From assembly GCA_002423265.1 (NCBI GenBank), contig DIVE01000033.1, positions 1,325 through 11,215 on the forward strand: a DNA stretch of 9,891 bases, in the 5' to 3' direction. This document shows positions 7,876 to 9,891 of the stretch, piece by piece (within the stretch, counting starts at the first letter, position 1; every line of letters begins with the position of its first letter). The notes under the pieces are model-generated. The model saw only the letters and a list, made by a program, of their open reading frames with translations, ran no database searches and had not been told where the DNA came from. The translations under genes were made by a program, and so were the position numbers. Origin of the DNA: Methylophilaceae bacterium UBA6140 (GTDB taxonomy: Bacteria > Pseudomonadota > Gammaproteobacteria > Burkholderiales > Methylophilaceae).

Positions 7876-9591
7876 ATGAAAATGCAGATGCAACAACCCA
7901 GAATCGCGCCTCAGCATGAGGTGCAATCCCTGATCAACCAGCTCAACAGCGGCCAGGTGGCGCAAACGGAAAGCAACGCCAGGCGCATGATCGCGCAATA
8001 CCCGCAAATGTTCGTGCTGTACAACGTGCTTGGCGTCGCCCTCGAAGGCCAGCGCAAATATGCGGAAGCGGCAGAAGTCTACCGCCAGGCCATCGGGCTG
8101 GATAACAAGATCGCCGAAATCCACTTCAATCTCGGGGTCGTGCTGGGCAATCTGGGCAGAACCGAAGAAGCGATACAAAGCTACCGCAAAGCAATCGCAT
8201 TGAAGCCCGGCCTCGCCGTCGCCTGTTTCAACCTCGGCATCGCACTGCAGTCGCTCAACCGTTTGGAAGAAGCGATTGCCGCATATCGCAAGGCCATTTC
8301 CATTGAGCCGGGTTTTTATGAAGCCTATGGCAACCTGGGCGCGGTACTGCAAGTGCAGGGCCAACTGGAAGATGCTATCCAGAGCTACCGCAAGGCACTT
8401 GCCATCCACCCCGATGCGCGCGGCCATTTCAATCTCGGCACCGCGCTGCGCAACCACGGGCTGCTGCAGGACGCAATCCAGAGTTTCCGCAATGCGCTGG
8501 CCATCAACCCCGATTATGCCGAGGCGCATAGCAATCTTGGCGAATCGCTCTGGCATCAAGGCAAACTCAACGAGGCAGTGGCACATTTCAACCAGGCGCT
8601 GGCGATCGATCCCGCCAACCCGAGCGCCAACTACAATCTCGGCGTGTTCCTCTACGACAACGGCGAACTGGAGCGTGCCATACCGCATTTCGAAACATCG
8701 CAATTCGACGACTGGCGCGAACGCACACTCTACTGTCTGTACAAGACCGGACGTTATGAAGAGTTCCGGGCCAGATTGCAGGCAGCCATCGAAGCCAACA
8801 GCAGCTCACCGCTATTGGCGACGCTGTCGACCCATTACGCGCTCAATTTCGGCGAGGCGGACAGCTATAACTTCTGCAAGCATCCGCTCGATTTCGTTTA
8901 TCACGGCAAAATCGAGGAGCTGGCACAACCCAACAGCCTGCTGTTGAAGCAGCTTCTGCACGATATCAACGAGGTAGAATCCAGCGGGCGCGTGCAAAAT
9001 CGCATGCAGAGCCGACTGCACAATGGGGTCCAATCCTCTGGCAATCTGTTCAAGCGGCCCGAGGCGTCATTCAGAAAACTCGCCAGTCTGATCGCCGATA
9101 CCGTGCGCCGCTATTACCACACCTACAAACATGAGGATTGCGCCTTTATCCGCGAATTTCCGAAGGAGATCGAATTCAGCAGTTCATGGTATGTAAGAAT
9201 GCGTCAAGGCGGTCATCTCGGTTCGCACATCCACGAGGAAGGCTGGATCAGCGGTGCCGTCTATCTGGCAATTCCGCCAAAAGTCCTGAACCAGGAGGAA
9301 GGCTGTATCGAGCTCAGCGTCCATGGCGACAACTACCCGCAAAAGCATCAGAACTTTCCGCGCAAATTGGTCGCCCCTGCGGTCGGCGATGTCTGCTTTT
9401 TCCCTTCATCCGTGTTCCACCGCACCATACCGTTCAGCGCCGATGAAGAGCGCATCTGCGTCGCCTTTGACGTCAAACCGATACGGGAAAAAGCTGCGCG
9501 CAGCATCACCGCCGTGGCGGGGGCCTGGTTCAGCCTGATTTATGCAGAAATTACGGAACTCCTGATCATTCCTCTCTACTACTTTGCCTGA
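7876..9591 (+). CDS. TPR-repeat protein with C-terminal 2OG-Fe(II) oxygenase domain
   Basis: The protein has 571 residues from the ATG at 7876. Residues about 48-275 form at least seven TPR repeats; the NLG-type motif recurs at 51, 85, 119, 153, 186, 220 and 254, a 34-residue period with one 33-residue step. TPRs bind protein partners or substrates. Residues about 375-535 resemble the putative 2OG-Fe(II) oxygenase family (2OG-FeII_Oxy_5 type): a QSSGNLF-like lead-in, SHIHEEGWISG with a metal-ligand HxE (His453/Glu455), distal His515 in FPSSVFHR, and Arg526 eleven residues later for the 2-oxoglutarate carboxylate. It may hydroxylate a protein or small molecule; the substrate is unknown. The last 20 or so residues are hydrophobic and aromatic. 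Start is uncertain: GTG at 7828 keeps the frame but lies only about 8 bases after the predicted transcription start, so ATG 7876 is preferred; neither has a strong RBS. No signal peptide. Divergent from htpG. Confidence 0.87.
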   Translation: MKMQMQQPRIAPQHEVQSLINQLNSGQVAQTESNARRMIAQYPQMFVLYNVLGVALEGQRKYAEAAEVYRQAIGLDNKIAEIHFNLGVVLGNLGRTEEAIQSYRKAIALKPGLAVACFNLGIALQSLNRLEEAIAAYRKAISIEPGFYEAYGNLGAVLQVQGQLEDAIQSYRKALAIHPDARGHFNLGTALRNHGLLQDAIQSFRNALAINPDYAEAHSNLGESLWHQGKLNEAVAHFNQALAIDPANPSANYNLGVFLYDNGELERAIPHFETSQFDDWRERTLYCLYKTGRYEEFRARLQAAIEANSSSPLLATLSTHYALNFGEADSYNFCKHPLDFVYHGKIEELAQPNSLLLKQLLHDINEVESSGRVQNRMQSRLHNGVQSSGNLFKRPEASFRKLASLIADTVRRYYHTYKHEDCAFIREFPKEIEFSSSWYVRMRQGGHLGSHIHEEGWISGAVYLAIPPKVLNQEEGCIELSVHGDNYPQKHQNFPRKLVAPAVGDVCFFPSSVFHRTIPFSADEERICVAFDVKPIREKAARSITAVAGAWFSLIYAEITELLIIPLYYFA

Positions 9592-9605
9592 GACAAAACA
9601 AAGAC

Positions 9606-9635
9606 TTGCCAAAGCTATTGAATTAAACCTTTAAT
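9606..9635 (+). promoter_or_regulatory. Candidate promoter of the acidic exported protein gene
   Basis: TTGCCA (9606-9611), 18-base spacer, TTTAAT (9630-9635): each box matches the sigma-70 consensus at five of six positions. It would start transcription near 9642, about 40 bases before the GTG. The -10 lies within the left arm of the inverted repeat at 9626-9653. Confidence 0.4.
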
Positions 9636-9653
9636 AAGCAGATGATAAAGGTT
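9626..9653. repeat. Inverted repeat over the promoter of the acidic exported protein gene
   Basis: AACCTTTA (9626-9633) and TAAAGGTT (9646-9653) are perfect 8-base arms around a 12-base centre. A weaker outer pair, ATTG (9617-9620) and CAAT (9655-9658), could extend it. Its position over the -10 suggests an operator. Because TTTTT follows at 9660-9664, it could instead be a weak AT-rich terminator for the TPR-oxygenase gene. Confidence 0.4.
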
Positions 9654-9670
9654 GCAATCTTTTTAAATTC

Positions 9671-9676
9671 AGAGGA
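9671..9676 (+). promoter_or_regulatory. Ribosome binding site deciding a GTG start
   Basis: AGAGGA, 6 bases before the GTG at 9683. It is the reason for choosing this non-ATG start, and the translated start then gives a proper signal peptide. Confidence 0.7.
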
Positions 9677-9682
9677 ACCAGA

Positions 9683-9891
9683 GTGAAAACCCCCGCTTAC
9701 ATCGTCGCCGCCGTATTGATGCTTGCCCCCTATGCACTCCCGCAACAGGCCGCTGCGCATTTGGAAGAAACCGAAGAATCGGTGATGTTCGAGGAACTCG
9801 ATGAGCCTTGCACGCCGGATGAAGTCAACCTCGAAATCCATGTCGAAAATGAAGTCACTTTTGTCTCGGGCGGTATCGGCTTCTGCGAATC
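9683..9891 (+). CDS. Acidic exported protein of unknown function, N-terminal part (3' end outside window)
   Basis: The frame is open from GTG 9683 to the right edge, giving 69 residues. The first 25 or so are a Sec signal peptide: MKTPAYIVAAVLMLAPYAL, then a likely cut after the QQAAA stretch. The mature part seen so far is very acidic, with about 14 Asp/Glu and no Lys or Arg in 45 residues. It holds two Cys (DEPCTPDE and GFCES), which could form a disulphide in the periplasm. A good AGAGGA RBS and its own likely promoter support it. It lies 91 bases after the TPR-oxygenase stop on the same strand, so co-transcription is possible. I recognise no family from the visible part. Confidence 0.7.
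   Translation, partial: MKTPAYIVAAVLMLAPYALPQQAAAHLEETEESVMFEELDEPCTPDEVNLEIHVENEVTFVSGGIGFCE

Noticed and set aside
8040..8650. Recurring DNA words such as GCTACCGCAA in the TPR region, considered as a tandem DNA repeat or CRISPR-like array
   Set aside because: The period is 102 bases (34 codons) and divergence follows codon degeneracy, so this is protein repeat structure, not an array.
7783..8703. Open frame of 306 codons on the minus strand with an internally repetitive product
   Set aside because: The repetition is just the antisense of the TPR repeats. It also runs through the divergent promoter region.
8276..8947. Second plus-strand frame inside the TPR gene
   Set aside because: Arg/Ser/Thr-rich translation typical of an out-of-frame read; the TPR frame is clearly the coding one.

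Overview
The window is about 57% GC by eye and carries ordinary proteobacterial chromosome genes. The long single-chain purine enzyme PurL, a bacterial HtpG, a DUF4197 protein and a TPR/2OG-oxygenase fusion together suggest a betaproteobacterium, perhaps a Nitrosomonadales or Gallionellaceae relative. That placement is inference from gene content; no rRNA or other phylogenetic marker is present.

Layout: positions 1-7695 are read leftwards (minus strand) and 7876-9891 rightwards (plus strand), diverging from one intergenic region. From left to right: (1) purL, N-terminal 577 codons only, its 3' end cut by the window edge; (2) a rho-independent terminator serving a small exported Tyr/Pro/His-rich protein; (3) an exported DUF4197 protein with a large nested stem-loop just upstream; (4) glgP, glycogen phosphorylase, complete, with a TATAAT -10 and a short dyad at the predicted transcription start; (5) a terminator, then htpG (Hsp90) with a sigma-32-like heat-shock promoter; (6) a shared divergent region; (7) a plus-strand TPR protein fused to a 2OG-Fe(II) oxygenase domain, behind a good sigma-70 promoter; (8) the start of a very acidic exported protein with its own promoter, RBS and an inverted repeat over the -10, cut by the right edge.

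The genes look like separately transcribed units rather than one pathway operon: purL (purine synthesis), glgP (glycogen breakdown) and htpG (protein folding) have separate promoters or terminators. No mobile element, CRISPR array, tRNA or rRNA was seen, and no clear novel multi-gene system. The least explained parts are the Tyr/Pro/His-rich exported peptide, the TPR-oxygenase with its hydrophobic tail and acidic exported neighbour, and three dyad or stem-loop elements in intergenic DNA.
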